From Laburnicola sp. R22_1 (lineage: Eukaryota; Ascomycota; Dothideomycetes; Pleosporales; Didymosphaeriaceae), in the NCBI GenBank assembly GCA_014281115.1, contig JACONQ010000007.1, positions 3,038,001-3,102,000 of the forward strand: 64,000 bases of DNA, in the 5' to 3' direction. This document shows positions 11,051 through 21,992 of the stretch, in pieces. The stretch's first letter is position 1. Every line of letters begins with the position of its first letter. The notes beneath the pieces are model-generated. The model had not been told where the DNA came from. It made no database searches and saw only the letters and a program-made list of their open reading frames with translations. Position numbers and translations under genes: made by a program.

Positions 11051-12553
11051 GCCTGTGAAGCCTGCGTAGCCCGCCCAACGTTCTACGTGCTTTGGCTCTA
11101 GCAAAGGCTCAGATAGAGGTCCAAGGCCTGGCGACATATGGCAATAGAGACGGCGAATATGATCAAAGACTATAAAGGATATTGTCTAGCAATTCTACTA
11201 TGTTCTAAAAGGCCTGGGGCCCGGGGGCGGTGCGCGAAGGCACGTGATCTAATAGTCTAGCAACTGTCGAGGTCGTCACATTCATACGCCGAGACGTTTG
11301 GTATAGCGATATCTACACGACCAAAAAGAAGCATAAACAATTTCTGAACAGTGCTTTCGCAATATAAGGCTGCTGTATAAACCGTCCGGAGTCACTTGAT
11401 TGTGGCGTGGTCCGAGCTCTCGGCTTCGAAAACGGCCTTCCTGCGTCGTCGCCCAACGCCGACGCCCACACATCACACCAACATGCACAAATCCAACAAC
11501 CGAATTCCAGCAAACTGCGATCGCAAAAGCAGCCGCGCATCTGATGAGCCATTTTTACAGCTGACAGACCCAGCTTACCCGCCGAATCCCATGCGACGTG
11601 CGCCTGCCATGCACCATGCGATTGCAGCAGCACGTGCTTCGGGCTGACTGCGCGCAACTCAGTTCCGCCGCATCTGTCGCATCTGCTACACGCCGACAAG
11701 GATGCGTGCCTCCTAATGTCTTTTGGAGCGGCCTTGGGATGCACGGGAACACCTCGTAATGTTCTGAACATCAACCGCCTTCGACGTGGTTGTTGCACGA
11801 GACTCACGTCGAGCAAACGAACAAATGCGATGCTGGGCCTACATTCCAAAAGCCTCACAGGAACGCCGCAGACATGAATGAACGGGCCCTGAGACCGCTA
11901 GATTGGTCAAAGCCGCGTGCTGCGACGGGTTCCTCGTTTGCAATACAACTCGACATCTTCGTCCCCGCCTTATGAGCAGATCCCACAGCAAGACCGGACT
12001 GGTCGCTCGCGCAGCCACCCTGCTTGTGTACTCAGCGAAGCTCATCATTCGGGCATTATGTGTTCATTTGCGGCAGGTCCACATACATTCGCGTAGTCGT
12101 TATAATACTCAAGCAGTTGGTCACGCTCTCCACTACCCGGAAATTGGAGATGCAGGTTGCAATACCGACTGGAAGAGGGCGATTGTCGCACTGTATTCAT
12201 TGACGATCCTAATGCTAACTTCACGTATGTGCGCAATGTTACAATGGTCTTCGACGACTTCTCGGAAATCCGGCGATACGATGCCTTGAGCACTGGGTGT
12301 CAGCCCACCAGTTATGATATGACTTTACAACACACCTCGGTCGTCCACCTGTGCCACTACACCGATTTCCCGATTCGGCTTAGCGCTTCGGCTGGAGCTT
12401 TCACACACTGGTGCAGTCACATATCAGTAATCAGTCCCTCGGCTAGTGGGACCAGATCCTTCACCTTTAGTTGCGGAGGCATAAAACGTCGCAAGCCATA
12501 TTTGCATTGCAATTCTGCTTCCTACAAACAATCTATACAACACTTTCATAGAT
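11051..12553. other. No gene recognised
   Basis: Unique, balanced-composition DNA upstream of the PAQR-like gene. A minus-strand frame of 181 codons at 11313-11858 is Cys/Arg-rich without a domain. Frames at 11903-12289 (+) and 12157-12579 (+) overlap one another. The last few hundred bases are presumably the promoter and 5' UTR of the 12554 gene. Confidence 0.4.
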
Positions 12554-13528
12554 ATGCCGCGAACGGTGACCTTCGATGAATTGCCTGCATGGATGCAACG
12601 AGACCCGCACATCTGGAGAGGATACAGAGAAGAACTACGGAACATTGCGAACTGTGTTTTGTCTCTCTTCTACATTCACAATGAGATTGTCAATATCTGG
12701 TCTCATCTGTTCCCCGCAATCGTGTATGCAATGGTCCTTGCGACTGAGGCCCGTTTCGAGACAGTGGACAGCAATCAAGGCGATGATATGATGGCGGTGC
12801 GATTATACATCGCCTCGACATTCCTTTTTCTATCTTTCTCGGTTCGTTCCATATCGTCCGATCCCACCAGATTCACATCGCTAATTGGGAATAGAGCATA
12901 TTTCATCTGTTCGGTGCATATTCTGAGCACGTAGCACACAAGGTTCTCAAGCTGGACTACCTCGGCATCATACTCAACGTTTCCGCAACAGCCATAACCA
13001 GTTCGTGGTTCGGATTCAGGAAGCAGCCCAATCTTTCCAACGTATATATCAGTCTCACCCTGGGCCTATCTGTTACGATAGTCGTTCTGCTCCTGAAGCC
13101 TGGCGCAAACGGCCCTACCGCAGCGGCATGAAGGTACGTAACGCAATCCACACGGTCGGACTCCACATGATCTGATGGAAGATAGATCACTAGTCATCGC
13201 CGGATTGATGGCGACGGGATACGTCCCTTTGATGCATACGTATCTTGTCAGCGGCGTTGGGGGACTACAGTACTTCCCGCGGCTCGCTGCAATGAAGATG
13301 TGCGCTGTGGATATTGCTGGAGTACTTTTCTACATCACGAGATTCCCGGAGAGTCGCTTTCCGGAAACATTCGATATCTGGGTACGTAGAGGTGGGGATG
13401 GCGGCATAGTATGTTCGAACTGCTGACTTGCGCCGTACGGGGCTAGCCATCAGATCTTCCACATCACCGTCGTGGTGGGACGCGTTGTCTATCTGCGTGG
13501 TCTGAAAGGGTTGGTCGGTCAAGCGTAG
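12554..13528 (+). pseudogene. PAQR / haemolysin III-type membrane receptor gene, probably inactivated
   Basis: Encodes a seven-helix membrane protein of the adiponectin-receptor/Izh family, which are zinc-dependent, ceramidase-like proteins. Exon 1 (12554-12841) starts MPRTVTFDELPAWMQRD and has the family signature IHNEIVNIWSHLFPA. Intron 12842-12894 joins to exon 2 (12895-13133) with IFHLFGAYSEHVAHKVLKLD and LGIILNVSATAITSSWFGF. Exon 3 (13186-13381) has IAGLMATGYVPLMHTY. The final exon, ending at the TAG at 13526-13528, has the HQIFH zinc-ligand motif. Two lesions are seen. There is an in-frame TGA at 13129-13131 just before the second intron, where TGG would fit. There is also no AG acceptor that restores the frame of the last exon; the nearest AG, at 13445-13446, is one base out. 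A recent pseudogene is the best reading; sequencing error or an unusual intron is possible. Confidence 0.72.
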
Positions 13529-14169
13529 CGTGCAAGCAGAGGATCAACGACGTTGCTTTGAAACGACGTGCTACGAACGTTCGGGTAACTGCACGGCGAA
13601 TTTCGAGGCGACGTTCACCGGCGCGCCGCACCCATGCTCGAAGCATGGTCGCACGGGTCTCAAACTAAGGAAACAGAACAGAAATGCTGGCTACGCGGTA
13701 TATGGAGGGATTAAAATTTATTTCGAGCGCTCCGTCGACGTTGAGTGTAGACTCAGTGAGCCAAGCAAATCATGCAAACACCACCAGACCGACGCGTGTT
13801 CGCTCATGAGTCCAATTTGGTTTAGCCTCCGCATCAGTGGTGCTTTTCGACGTCATCTATTTAAATATGGTGCGCATAGGAATATTATACCGATGCTGAT
13901 CGTCGGATATAGACAGTTTCATTTTTAGGTATTACTAAGATAGCATAGTTACACAATATAGCTTCCCTCACAGAAAAGAAAAGGTGGTGGCTCGCAAAGC
14001 TTCGTAATATCAGATGGTTGATTTTCGGGGAGCGTCCTGCGAACTCACTCCCGAAAAAACTTCAACCCACACCGAACCTTATGGCTACCCTCTAATCGCC
14101 CCTCTGGTGGGAGATGATGACCAATTCGTGCATAGACCATGAGCTAGATCTACTACACCAGGCTCACAT
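13529..14169. other. No gene recognised
   Basis: Gap between the convergent 3' ends of the PAQR-like and rhodopsin-domain genes. One 132-codon plus-strand frame (13530-13928) has no recognisable content. Confidence 0.45.
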
Positions 14170-15509
14170 TCAAGAGCTCGGGTCAACATCGACATAGGGG
14201 CCCTTAGTATCCTCATCATCTGCCTTATTATCATCCTGCGAGGCCTCAAGATCTGTAGGGATGTGCCATAGGCTTCGTCGACGTCCGTTCAGGTTCCTTG
14301 CGTTGTCTTCAGCCATGTTTGCGTGCGGTGGTGTCGCTGTGTGGGGAATAGCCCTGGCTTTCAAATTCTTAACAAAATCCAGATATTGAGGAAAGATGTT
14401 AGGCATGAGGGCATTGAAAAACTTAGGAAAAACCGGTAGGCACAGAACCAGGAAACCAGAGGTCGTTTCGGGGAAGGTGTAAAGCGCCATAATCCCCGAA
14501 ACATAGGTCTTGTCCTCAGTTTTGAGTAGCTTGACGTTCATTTGTACCCCCAAGCCCCCAAAAATGCACGCGCTGTTTCGGCTGTTAGCTAGCTTCATAG
14601 TCAGACAAAACCCCACTTACATTAACCCGGCAAGGAAGAGAACTCCAAGCTTCAGCTTTTGCAAAGCAGACATGCGCAAACTCCAAATCACTTTCTGTGT
14701 CCACACCAGCATGATGAAGTCTAGGGCAAAGTTGAAGCTAGCGCTGATCAAGTACTGCAGTGGCGTATTCAAGCACTTGCCGCCTGTGATAGACGGGTCC
14801 CAGATCTTGGCCATCGGTTTGCAGGCGAATATTTCCAGAAAGACAACAACAATGTAAAAAAGTGTGTTCGCCCAGAGCACAACGTGTGTCATCCAAAAGG
14901 TGAAAGAGCGATCTCCTGTCGGAATGAAGACTCGTAGGAACTGCACCAGGATGCTAAGTTTCAGCGCCAGAATCGTCACGTCGTAGAAGATTGCTCCCAC
15001 GTGAAAATCCTACCGAGTGATATCAGTATGGGCGCATAGAAAAAGGCCAGGCTTCTTACGAGAAGGAACTTTTCGATGTCTCTAACAGAGATATCCCACT
15101 GGTGGAGGATAGGCGCATATCCATACACGTGAAAGGCTGGCGCGAAATGTCCCATTTGGAATAACTTCGAATGTATTAGCGCATTGGTATCTCCAAGCGG
15201 TCCATAGAAGTCTCTTACGAGTGCAGCCAGGAGTGCATCTGTACATAGCGAATCAGCATCGCAATTCGATAGTGCGTAACGTTGTTCATGGAATTACTTA
15301 CAGTCCTCGAGAAGCCACTTCTTAAGCAGAAAGGTTTTCACGTAGAAGCGCATGAGAGTTACAGTAATAGTAATGACTAGGCATGGGATTAGAATCCCTA
15401 GACTAAGGCTCTGTCGGCTGGGAGGATCGGAAAGATTGGATTCCACGCCAGGAGGCGGTGCGAGTGCCGGAAGGTTCAGGAGCAATTCTTCAAGAGAATC
15501 GAGACCCAT
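14170..15509 (-). CDS. Fungal rhodopsin-domain integral membrane protein (7TM), about 374 aa
   Basis: Plasma-membrane-type seven-helix protein of the large fungal rhodopsin-like domain family seen near many effector and secondary-metabolite loci; ligand and function are unknown. Proposed exons: 15509-15302, 15238-15219, 15164-15060, 15009-14621, 14572-14170, all joined in frame (375 codons with stop). Start MGLDSLEELLLNLPALAPPP; helix 1 is SLGILIPCLVITITVTLMRF. The domain hallmarks DISVRD (before helix 3), LALKLSILVQFLRVF, LISASFNFALDFIMLVW and TSGFLVLCLPVFPKFF are all present. The 54-bp intron 15218-15165 is a multiple of three and stop-free, so it could be read through (392 aa), but removing it gives the expected LLAALLFQMGHF helix. 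The C-terminal tail is hydrophilic and acidic. It faces the reductase gene at 16286 divergently, with 776 bp between. Confidence 0.85.
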
Positions 15510-16285
15510 CTCGCTGCCGTCGTAAATAGAAATCGCAGGTTGAAGATGTTTCAGCAGAGCAAAATGTATAGAGAGTTGGTAGCTGTAAGAGCTTGTGCGA
15601 ACTCTAGGGACACTTATAATACACAGAGGCTCAAAGGACCAGGTGCATCGTCTGATCTACTCGAGAAGAAGCAGTCACACCGTTGCAGCAGTATGATGTG
15701 AGGCCATCGTAGTCATTGGCTAGCGGAGCGGTTATCGATTGGGCTCGCATGCCTCAGCCTTGCGGCAAAGTCCTTTTGGCCCCAGTTCTGCACCCGATAG
15801 ATTAAAAAGATGAAAACCCCTTGTTCGTTGCGCTGTAAAAAGTATTAGGCATTCCCAAGACTTGGGCGAGAGAAAGAAAATCCTTTTTTGGAATCTAAGT
15901 TCGGGATCCGAAGCTTATGCGTAAGTGGGGGTTAATCGGTTAATTACTGCATGCGCAGAAAGGTGTCCCGACCCAATTGGATGGCAAGCGATGTTTTCCT
16001 GCAGCACCTTGTGCTATTTTAATATTCTGGTTCCAATCAACGGGGCGCAGCCCCGCAGGGGGGAGATGCCGTTGACCTGCAAGGCAAACTCTTCCAATAT
16101 ATAATTGGGGCGAAGCGCATTTAGTGTATCCTCATGCGACATATTCTAGCCCCATTACCGTGTCGCCTACACTCATGCATGCCGGCTACAGCTACAGATT
16201 GTGAAAATCCTGAACAAAGGCACAAAAACCGGCCTTTCGTCCGCGTCAAAGCCCCAAGATTGTATACCGATCTCCACTCCCAAAC
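15510..16285. promoter_or_regulatory. Divergent intergenic region between rhodopsin-domain and reductase genes
   Basis: This 776-bp stretch must hold both promoters. No TATA or factor site is clear. It includes a nested inverted repeat at 16037-16075: a perfect hairpin CGGGGC-GCA-GCCCCG (16041-16055) inside an outer arm pair TCAACGG/CCGTTGA. Confidence 0.4.
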
Positions 16286-17471
16286 ATGGGAGACCTCAGC
16301 AACAAGGTAAGGGCCCAAATAAAGCAAAACACTGAGCTAGCTAATGTGATCATGAAGACTGCTTTTGTAATTGGCGGCTCCAGGGGTCTCGGCAAAGAAA
16401 TAGCCAAATTACTGGCAAGAAAAGGTAAGCATAGTTTTCTCAGGAGATCATATCGCTCACGGTGCTAGGCGCACATGTCACGATATTTTCTCGTAGTCAA
16501 GGACGACTAGATCAAGCTAGAGATGAAATAATTGCTTCAAGACTTCATTCCACTCAGGAAGTCAACGCGGTGTCAGTCGACATGGCAAATGCTTCAGAGG
16601 TCTATCACTTAACACTATCGCCTTGATCTCTAGTACTAACTCAAGGACAGGTTGATGTGGCCTTCAAATCCCAGTCTCGTACGGCAGATATACTGTACTG
16701 CGTGGCCGGTGGCACCGCCACAGAGTGTGGATTTCTCGCGGACATCGACGCCGCAGATCTGGATAGTTGTATGAGGAACAACTATTTTACTGCGGCGTAC
16801 AGTGCCTCCACCATGTTCAAAATCTGGACCGAAGATGATAAGCATAAGGAACACGAGTTAGCCGCTCCTAGACTTCGACAGGTCATCTTCATAAATAGTG
16901 CCGGAGCATTCTTAGGCCTACCTGGCTACACAGCTTACACCCGTACGTCATGCTTCTTCCAATCTGATTCCTCTCCAGCATACCGTCCATTTTTATAATC
17001 GCTAACTATATTTCAGCCTCAAAGTGTGCCGTGCGCGCATTGGCAGACACGCTGAGGATGGAAGCTCTGCGGTATTCATGTCCGGCATCAACCTACACGG
17101 TCCATTGTGCCTTTCCGTCAAACTTCATCACCGACACCTTTCTCCAGGAACAGGAGAAAAAGCCGTCGTTGACGAAACAACTCGAGGGAACAATGGGATC
17201 ATCTGAAGAACTTCAGAAACGATTCCCGTTAGCGGAGAAAGTCGCTTCCCAAATCGTAGCTGCTGTTGCAAAAGGCGATTTTGTAATCTGCGAGGACTCT
17301 TTCGAGTCTGCTTTGCTCTTTTCTAACATGATTGGTCCATCCCCCAAAAGAGGGTTTGGCATTGTTGATTCGTTATTCTCTATCTTAGTGGGCTTATTCA
17401 TTTGGCCTATTTTAAGACGTCGGTGGGATGATTTATGTAAGAAGGACGGGAAAATGGTTCATAAATCTTAG
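16286..17471 (+). CDS. 3-ketosphinganine reductase-like short-chain dehydrogenase, 338 aa
   Basis: Predicted NADPH-dependent reductase of the KDSR/Tsc10 type, which reduces 3-ketosphinganine to sphinganine at the ER. Exons 16286-16424, 16469-16599, 16651-16942 and 17017-17471 join in frame (339 codons with stop). Introns are 44, 51 and 74 bp, with clear TACTAAC and GCTAAC branch sites in the last two. It has the GGSRGLG cofactor loop at residues 30-36, catalytic Ser173, and Tyr186/Lys190 in YTPSK. The ending is KDSR-like: AFPSNFITDTFLQEQEKKP, then a C-terminal hydrophobic anchor (LFSILVGLFIWPIL) and a basic tail. No lesion is visible. The DUF4188-like gene follows 250 bp downstream on the same strand. 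It could be the housekeeping enzyme or a specialised paralogue; sequence alone does not decide. Confidence 0.87.
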
Positions 17472-17724
17472 CTTAAGCTGTGCGGAATCAACCATATCGA
17501 TGGGTCGTCAAGATGAGAGCGGGAGAGAGCTCTTTGGATCTGCTGTCGCGCCAACATTCTACTGCGGCGTAGTAGACTTGAAAACTCAAGTCTGGAGCGA
17601 CCCGATAGGCTGGGTACATTGTATCCACGCCTCAACGTTAGACTGTGCCGTAACGTCAGCCTTGTTCGAAACACTTTTCTACGCGAACACCCCGCCCTCT
17701 TGCCCGCATCTGCTAGGCTCAACC

Positions 17725-18608
17725 ATGTCTCTTTGGACTGAAATCACGCACGCCTACAATGAGCTCACCGAAGTCCATTACCTGTCTATCCCGACATGGC
17801 TTGCATTAGGCGCCGTCTTGCAGTTGCTCGCTCTGGCGTGCCTTCCTGGAAGGCTGAGTGGCCTGCCTCCAATCATGTACCTCATTTACTGCCTCGCCAA
17901 AGCCGTGGCCGGCTCGCGTCACATCTTCACCGGAACCTTCGATAGCGTGAAGCGCGGCAGGTAGACGGCGGAACTGTCGAAGTCTGAAGAGCATGACGAG
18001 AGCGATGGACTGGTCATGTTCGTGCTTGGTGCTCGAATCAACCAGTGAGCCAACCTTTGCTTAAGTATGCAACGGTCTACTAACCCATAGAAAGCCCGCT
18101 AGGTCCACTCTTTGCAGGAAGCGAAGACGTCGGAAGGGCATTCGAAGCCATGTGGGATGAGGCCGAGACCAACCGCGACAAATGGGGCTATCTTGGACAC
18201 ACGGGAACCTTGCAGGACAACTCCGATTCCGAGGGTACCACTCTGGCCTGGCTGTCTTACTGGAAGCATCTTGAAGGCCTTCAAGCCTTCGCAGCCGGGC
18301 CAGTACACCAAATCGGCCAAGTGGACTACAACAAGAAGAAATGGCCCTACATGGGAATCATGCACGAAACGTTTCATGCCCCACGCGGAAAACGGGAAAA
18401 CATTTATCACAATATGCCCCCATGGGGCTTTGGTTAGTTGCCACCTTTCGTTGATGCGACATGATCCAGGCTGATCACTGCCGTTGTAGGCAAGGTTACG
18501 GAGAGAATGCAGACTCTCATACCAAAGTCTTCGAGCACGGCGCACTCAACCCTGGCTCATCGTATGCGTCGGAACGCAGTAAATGCGTCGCGTAACACGC
18601 AGGGGTAA
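17725..18608 (+). pseudogene. DUF4188 (monooxygenase-like) membrane protein gene with an in-frame stop
   Basis: Exons 17725-18044, 18095-18432 and 18490-18608 join in frame to 259 codons including the stop. The start is MSLWTEITHAYNELTEVHYL, then two hydrophobic segments (WLALGAVLQLLALACLP, IMYLIYCLAKAVAG). The DUF4188 domain follows: SDGLVMFVLGARIN, joined across the intron to HPLGPLF, then LAWLSYWKHLEGLQAFA, MGIMHETFHAPRGKRENIYH and NMPPWGFG. This fold belongs to the small alpha-beta-barrel monooxygenase-like group; its reaction is unknown. Codon 80 (17962-17964) is TAG between KRGR and TAELSKSEEHDE. No intron of workable length removes it, and TGG to TAG would be a RIP-type change. The rest reads cleanly, so inactivation would be recent. 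Co-oriented with the reductase upstream. Confidence 0.72.
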
Positions 18609-19879
18609 TGCTGGTCCTTTTTTTATATCATAATGCAGCTAGTTGGTCATGATGAAAGGCAACGGTACACGCTTCGCTTTGGTGCTTAATTTAATCATAT
18701 CGGATTTGCTTCCACGCTCTTCTTTCGAATGATATAACTTGGCTTTGTGTAAAATCCATCGATTTGGCAGTCAAAGCTGTAAGATCTACCTTCCCCGAAA
18801 TGAACGGGCGCAGCATACAGGAGATGTAAATGTCCAAAAAAGGACTCTTCAGATGCAGGTGGGGGGGCCATAATACAACCTTTAAATGCAAGAAGTCACC
18901 GTGGCCTAGTTTTTAACATTTGCTGGTAGCTCGGCAGATGCGATAACCAAGGACATCCTCTATTTAGCCTTCAAGGCAGCCGTGCGCGTACGGGAGCGGC
19001 AGTGGCGGATCCTCGGCCCATTGGAACGAACTCAGAGCTATGGAACGGGCCGAGACCAGATTCGTGGGCTGAGCAGCGCAGCCTTGAAGTTTCGCTAGTT
19101 TACAGTTCAACTTTACACCGCCCCCAAAGAAGCTACGCACCCAATCAACCAAAATAATCTTCGAACGATTCAATCTACATTAATCTACTGCCGATGATCG
19201 AAATGCCCGCTCAGCCTTGTCTCACCTTCCCTTTACGACCGAGACTGCCTTATCGTGCCATTTATGTGCACTGTACAGTGCTTACAGTGCTTACAGTGCT
19301 TACAGTGCTTGCATATGCGCATCGGCTGACTACAGTGGTGCGTGAACTTCGCTTGGCTGTCTGCGACCAGTGCACAGCCATGTTTTTTTCGTTTTGCCCA
19401 ATCTATCACAAGAAGAACCACGGAGAATTCTTGCTGCAAGTTCAGCACGTCCCAAAGTCTTAGGAGTAAAAGATTGGTCGTGGACTACAATGATATGAGA
19501 AGTCAAAAGACGTATCGCGGGCTGAGTTACGCTAGTATACACTGTGAAGCATTGGAATTTCCGACTTGGCTTGTAGTATTCACGAAGGCAATCATGCCTA
19601 TGTACAGCGCAATGCCGACGCTGATATAACACAAGTTCTCGTGAAGTCTATAGCTCGCAATGGTAATCCATATCGCAGCAATATTGGCAGAAAGGCACTG
19701 TAAGCAAATCAATATTGGATGTTGTCGCTATCAAATGTTGTCGGAGCAAAAGGCTAACCTTCCACTCCTAAGAATAGAAGAATAATGAACCGTCACAAAT
19801 GTTGATCGTGCATACCTCTCGAAGGTAGAGGTGAATGTCAATGTGAAAGACCGCCACTGCCAAACCATAAGCGAGACGC
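18609..19879. other. No intact gene; possible membrane-protein fragment on minus strand
   Basis: A minus-strand stretch at 19527-19712 reads as a hydrophobic peptide (CYISVGIALYIGMIAFVN) with splice-like signals upstream near 19740-19830, but no family could be assigned. The rest has short frames only. Confidence 0.25.
19274..19309. repeat. 9-bp tandem repeat, four units
   Basis: TACAGTGCT is repeated four times without interruption. Confidence 0.95.
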
Positions 19880-19881
19880 TA

Positions 19882-21992
19882 CCGTGCCCGTGCGCGTAAC
19901 GACCCACGTCGCGTAACGACCCAGGAACAACGCGCTCACTACTTCAAAAATGAGGGTATTGCAACAGCTATAATAGCTATTATTACGAGATTTTGTAGTA
20001 GAGTAGTAAACAAAGGCATGCGATTAATTTGTACTATCTAAATTTACTTGGAAGGTTGACGTTGCGGCCACGGCGGGTGGTGAAAGCTGGGGCAGCTGAT
20101 GCAGCCTGTGATGCCTCCTTAGCAGCTGCACCAGCACTACGTTGTTTCTAACGCTTGTTGGCTTAAGTAGAGGCTTTTAAGGCCTTGCGCTTGCCCTTTT
20201 AGGATAGTTGTATAGCTTTTTCAGCGTTGCGAGCTGCCTTCTAGCGCTCGCGTTCAGCTGCCTTGTTAGCCTTCTCCTTCTCCCTCACCACCTTAGCTGC
20301 CTCTCTCGCCACACGCCTCTCCTCTGCCTCCTGCTCTCGGAGTAGCTTAGCAGCAGCTTGAAGCTCCTTCCTATTAGCTTTTGCAAGCTGCCCGTCATGC
20401 TCTTCCCTCTGCTTCACTGTCTCTCGTGCACGTGCCTCTCTGATCTTGCGCGGAGACCAGAAGACGGCACCACCGTGGTACTCCTGGCGCTGCTGCAAGT
20501 CAAGAGGTTTGCCGCGCTTCTTGTGCTTCTTCTTAGCAGTGAGAGCCTTTCTTAGGCCATCGTTCTTATAGTGTAGTAGTTTGTTTTGTACTTGGAGTCC
20601 GTGGAGCGTTTGGGAGAGCGACTTTGACTCTTCTGCGGTAGTATCCTTCACTGCAGAGCGTACGAGACGCTCCATCTGACGCCAGTCGCTCTCCTTAAGC
20701 GCTGAGGGGCCTGCTTCGCCTTCATCTTGCTTCCTAGAGCTCTCTCTCTTGAAGCGTTTGAGTATAACCTCTGGGTCTATAGGCCATATACCAGTAGCTT
20801 TAAAGGACTTAAGGATAGTCTCTGTCTTAAATAAGGACTCCTACGCTCTCCAGAACAGTGGGAAAAAGTCCCCCTTCTTGACTGGTACTAGCCCTTGGCT
20901 CCTCTGGAGGTGGGTGGAGAGCTCCTTAGAGTAGGCGGTGGAGAGAGGTTTAAACATAACGACGTTGAGAGGTTGAAGCGTATGGGTAGAGTGAGGGGGA
21001 AATACGGCTAGGAGTATGCGATGGGATTCGCAGTAGTCGATAAACTCCTTTGTGAGGTGACTGCTATGGCTGTCAAGTATGAGGAGACGCCAGTCTCTCC
21101 CACGACGCGCTTTCTGCTTCGTGCAGCGATTAAATACCTGCTCTAGCCACGCTAAACTGATGTCGTTATTCGTCCATCTAGATGGAGATGAAGCTACAAA
21201 GACGTCGTGTTGCCTAGCTTTAATGGCGTCCACCTAAGCTGCCTGTAGTAAGCTGTTTGCCAACTGATAGATAAGACCTGGCAGTAGAGCCTCCCTATCA
21301 GCGCAGACAGCTGCTAAGAGGGTGATCTATTCACGAGAGCTATCTTGGAGTGCCGCCTGCACCTCTTTTCGCTCCCACATCTAATAGCTGAACACTCGTT
21401 TTGAGCGTCCTGTTATACCTATTATAAAGCCCTTCTCGTCTATATTGTAGGAATAGCGCGGCTGTATGTCGTACTGCTTTATCTTCTAATGTAGCAAGTC
21501 AAAGTATAGCTTATACTTAACGTTTGAATCAGCGTTGTGGCGGAGAGAGTCAATTCCAGATGTCTATTTGGAGATGAGATGGTGGCTGTGTCGGTTAAGA
21601 AAGCGGGTAACCCAAGCGTCGCTCACAGGCTCTGTGGCTGTCGAGGATGCGAAATTTTGTATTATCTCTCTTGTAGGAGGCAGCCCTCTCTTTGTAAGGT
21701 CTTTAATATAGCTCACGAGCCCTAACTCTTGTTGTGGGCTGAGTACTTGTTGATCGCGATGCTTAGCTTCCCGTGGGCGCTGACAGCCTTGGTGTCTTCG
21801 GCGCAGCGTACTGTGCGGTACACCAAACTGGCGAGCAATTTTCTGGTATATAAGTTGTTCTCCTGGTTTAAGCGATTTGATTGCTGCGAGCGCATCGTCA
21901 ATTGGTGCCATGGTGGTGGAGTTATGACGCGTTGAAGTTTGGAGCTTGTCTGGTGTTTTGGTGTTCCTGGGTCGTTACGCGCACGGGCACGG
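19882..21992 (-). mobile_element. Pogo-type DNA transposon E2, full length, inactive
   Basis: A 2111-bp element. TA flanks lie at 19880-19881 and 21993-21994, and the right one is also the left flank of E3. The inverted repeats begin CCGTGCCCGTGCGCGTAACG at both ends. The left (3') arm has a second CGCGTAACGACCC block that the right arm lacks. It is the same length as E1 and its transposase is closely similar, but the termini differ. Confidence 0.93.
20034..21911 (-). pseudogene. Pogo/DDE transposase of E2, 626 codons, RIP-damaged
   Basis: The start is ATG at 21911 (MAPIDDALAAIKSLKPGEQL). The helix-turn-helix region is open to 21564 (SPQQELGLVSYIKDLTKRGL, VSDAWVTRFLNRHSHH). The DDE core has D158, D280 (LILDSHSSHLTKEF) and N316 (TLQPLNVVMFKPLS), so here it is the third catalytic Asp that is lost. 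The C-terminal coiled, basic region is open at 20675-20241. Several stops lie between the open stretches. E2 keeps the start codon and many Gln codons that are destroyed in E1, and the reverse is also true, so the two decayed independently from a common ancestor. Confidence 0.92.

Noticed and set aside
11313..11858. 181-codon minus-strand frame
   Set aside because: Cys/Arg-rich, no domain, overlapping frames on both strands; looks like chance.
16041..16055. Rho-independent terminator-like hairpin
   Set aside because: No T-run follows, and such terminators are not expected in a fungal nuclear genome.
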